This document shows, one piece after another, positions 4,254-5,574 of a stretch of 5,574 bases of DNA (the stretch's first letter is position 1; each line of letters opens with the position of its first letter). A program made the position numbers and the translations under genes. Under the pieces are notes generated by a model that was not told where the DNA came from, did no database searches, and saw only the letters and a list, made by a program, of their open reading frames with translations. The stretch is from Chloroflexota bacterium (GTDB lineage: Bacteria; Chloroflexota; Anaerolineae; B4-G1; SLSP01): contig JAKJAB010000245.1 in NCBI GenBank assembly GCA_022707725.1, forward strand, positions 1 to 5,574, in the 5' to 3' direction.

Positions 4254-5574
4254 TTACTTCCACGCCAACACCAACCGGCTGCGGGTGTAGCCGTTTAGTG
4301 ATGTGTACAAAACTGTCTGCCCATCGATGACTACCAGGTCCGAATGCCCTAAGCCGATATTGCCGGGTTGATCGACGAGGATGGGGTTGCCGGGGTATTT
4401 CTCCCACGGGTCGTCGATAGCGGACGTGAGGCTGCGCGCTAATCCCAGGCCAAACTGCGTATCGCCGCCATCGCCGGGGCCGGGGCCGCGCACGCCCTCG
4501 TAGAGCATGTAGACGCGCGACCCGATGCGCTGCACTTCGGCGGAGCTGATCGTGCGGAAATCGAAGTACGGATTCGCCTGCGGGCCGTTTTCTTCCAGCG
4601 GGCCGTACTCTCCGGCGCCCACAAACAGCGGGTTGTGCTGGCAGCGGGTCAGACGCTCGCCCGTCGTCGTCACGCTGCCGGTGTAGCAACCCATGGCGCC
4701 CGGATTCTGTCCCACTCCCACAAAGATGTAAAGCCGTCCCCCTTCGACGAAAATGCCGGGCGGGCCTCCCGCCAAACATTCATATTCGTATGGCACGAAG
4801 GGATGTTCATAGATACGTTCTTCCTTGCGACAGGTGCGCAACCACAGCTTCCACACGCCTGTGTCGGCGACTCGCTCCGGCAGACTCCAGCTCAGACCGT
4901 CCGCCGAACGCCGCAGCCGCGCGCGCCCCAGATATTCGTAGACGAGGAAGAACGTCGTCCCATTGTAGGCCATGCGGGGGTACTGCTGCTGTTCGGTGTG
5001 ATCGACTTCCGAGACGCAGGGGCATTTGACGCACTCGAACTGGCAGGTTGCCGGGGTTGCCGGGGAGAACGTGATGCCGCCATCGGTACTGCGGTAGATC
5101 ACGGTGCAGCCAGGGAAGGGGACCGGATCGCCGCAACGATCCACGACGCCGGCAGATTGGGCGCTGGCATGCACGTAGGACCACAGCTCACCGTTGTGCA
5201 TCACCAGCGTATCGGATTCGCCCATCGGCAGGCCCGTATCGACGACGTCAAGTACGAACTCTGCCCGCCCGTCCCAAAAATCAGCCAACGTGGGATGACC
5301 ATTTGCGCCGGGATCGCTCTGAATCACCAACACAGCGAGTGGTGGCGTGGGTGAAGGCAGCACGGAGAGTGAGACATTGGAGAGCGTGTCCGTTTCAGGA
5401 AGTAGGTGCGCTTCCGAAGCTGCCAGGCGGGACGTGGATCGCGCGGGGCGCTCTATGGGCACTTCGAGTGTCGTCTGTGTGGCGACTGCGGTAGGGTGAA
5501 GTGTCGGTGTCGCGGTAGGGGCGGGGGATGGCGTGGCTGTTGCAGCAGGTAGGGGTGTAGGGGATGGCGCAGCC
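4254..5574 (-). CDS. Exported Asp-box / glycoside-hydrolase-like beta-propeller protein, 5'-partial
   Basis: The gene enters from the right edge and ends at a TAA (4254-4256). The frame is open from the stop to base 5574; a GTG at 5462 is probably internal, because the 37 codons before it encode a P/T/A-rich linker typical of exported proteins. Counting from that GTG as residue 1, visible features are an Asp-box STDGGITF (125-132), a second Asp-box-like SADGLSW (186-192), ten cysteines (110, 119, 140, 144, 147, 149, 211, 229, 259, 274), and a C-terminal run YPGNPILVDQPGNIGLGHSD (356-375 region) like the blades of GH43/GH32-type or sialidase propellers. The many Gly-Asn-Gly-type turns and short alternating strands support a propeller. 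Ten cysteines suggest disulfides outside the cytoplasm. A signal or lipoprotein peptide would lie beyond the window. The enzyme activity, if any, and its glycan target are unknown; a non-catalytic binding protein is also possible. Confidence 0.75.
   Translation of the reverse strand, partial: AAPSPTPLPAATATPSPAPTATPTLHPTAVATQTTLEVPIERPARSTSRLAASEAHLLPETDTLSNVSLSVLPSPTPPLAVLVIQSDPGANGHPTLADFWDGRAEFVLDVVDTGLPMGESDTLVMHNGELWSYVHASAQSAGVVDRCGDPVPFPGCTVIYRSTDGGITFSPATPATCQFECVKCPCVSEVDHTEQQQYPRMAYNGTTFFLVYEYLGRARLRRSADGLSWSLPERVADTGVWKLWLRTCRKEERIYEHPFVPYEYECLAGGPPGIFVEGGRLYIFVGVGQNPGAMGCYTGSVTTTGERLTRCQHNPLFVGAGEYGPLEENGPQANPYFDFRTISSAEVQRIGSRVYMLYEGVRGPGPGDGGDTQFGLGLARSLTSAIDDPWEKYPGNPILVDQPGNIGLGHSDLVVIDGQTVLYTSLNGYTRSRLVLAWK
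5016..5045 (-). other. Cysteine cluster C-x3-C-x2-C-x-C in the propeller protein
   Basis: Four cysteines fall within ten residues (C140, C144, C147, C149, counted from the GTG at 5462), just after the first Asp-box. All four codons are TGC or TGT. In an exported protein this may form disulfides in a propeller loop; a bound metal is the alternative. The cluster is visible directly; its function is not. Confidence 0.7.
5463..5573 (-). other. Low-complexity Pro/Thr/Ala linker in the exported propeller protein
   Basis: On the - strand these 37 codons have no stop, and 28 of 37 residues are Pro (9), Thr (10) or Ala (9), in patterns such as PSPTP, ATATPSPAP and TATPT. This is the kind of flexible, possibly glycosylated linker that follows a lipoprotein or secretion signal in many Chloroflexota exported proteins. 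The underlying DNA is repetitive (GGTAGGGG- and GGTGTCG-like units). It shows that the coding region extends past the window edge. Confidence 0.75.

Noticed and set aside
4383..4395. 13-base GGGGTTGCCGGGG shared with 5053-5065
   Set aside because: Both copies are within coding sequence of the same gene, encode different residues in context (PGNP versus PATP), and are plausible by chance in GC-rich DNA.
4635..5354. + strand open frame of 239 codons opposite the propeller gene
   Set aside because: Its composition is that of a shadow frame; the - strand frame carries Asp-boxes, ordered cysteines and a linker.
5460..5462. GTG at 5462 as the start of the - strand exported protein
   Set aside because: The frame stays open to the window edge through a P/T/A-rich linker, and a start here would leave an exported-type, cysteine-rich domain with no signal peptide.

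Overview
The window is ordinary-looking, densely packed, GC-rich bacterial chromosome with five protein-coding genes, four on the + strand and one on the - strand. The two outermost genes run off the ends. Several traits fit a Chloroflexota (Anaerolineae/Caldilineae-like) organism: high GC, a secreted protein with a Pro/Thr/Ala-rich 'TPTATP'-type linker ahead of its globular domain, and an ECF-type ABC module that may be part of a two-ATPase fusion. No rRNA or other marker gene is present, so this placement is an inference from style only.

Layout. (1) Positions 1-1496 hold an energy-coupling factor (ECF) transporter module. An ATP-binding subunit or domain (EcfA-like, probably cut at its 5' end) is followed, with a 4-base ATGA overlap, by the transmembrane coupling subunit EcfT. 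Together they would power uptake of a vitamin or metal through a substrate-binding S component, which is not in the window. (2) Positions 1497-1592 are a 96-base intergenic gap with a good extended -10 promoter candidate. (3) Positions 1593-4252 form a probable three-gene operon: a YegS/DagK-family lipid kinase, a PAP2-family membrane phosphatase behind a near-perfect Shine-Dalgarno, and a nucleotidyltransferase-fold protein whose start lies one base after the phosphatase stop. The kinase adds and the phosphatase removes phosphate groups, probably on membrane lipids, so the pair suggests membrane-lipid or lipid-carrier turnover. The role of the nucleotidyltransferase is unknown. (4) Positions 4254-5574, on the - strand, encode the C-terminal ~440 residues of a large exported protein: a P/T/A-rich linker, then a cysteine-rich beta-propeller-like domain with two Asp-box (BNR)-like motifs, resembling sialidase or glycoside-hydrolase propellers. 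It converges on the nucleotidyltransferase gene with a single base between the two stop codons.

No mobile element, CRISPR array, RNA gene or convincing terminator was seen. No stretch over 300 bases lacks a gene. I found no clear new system. The points most worth a second look are the tight kinase-phosphatase-nucleotidyltransferase cluster, the C-x3-C-x2-C-x-C cluster in the exported propeller protein, and the divergent ABC signature motif.
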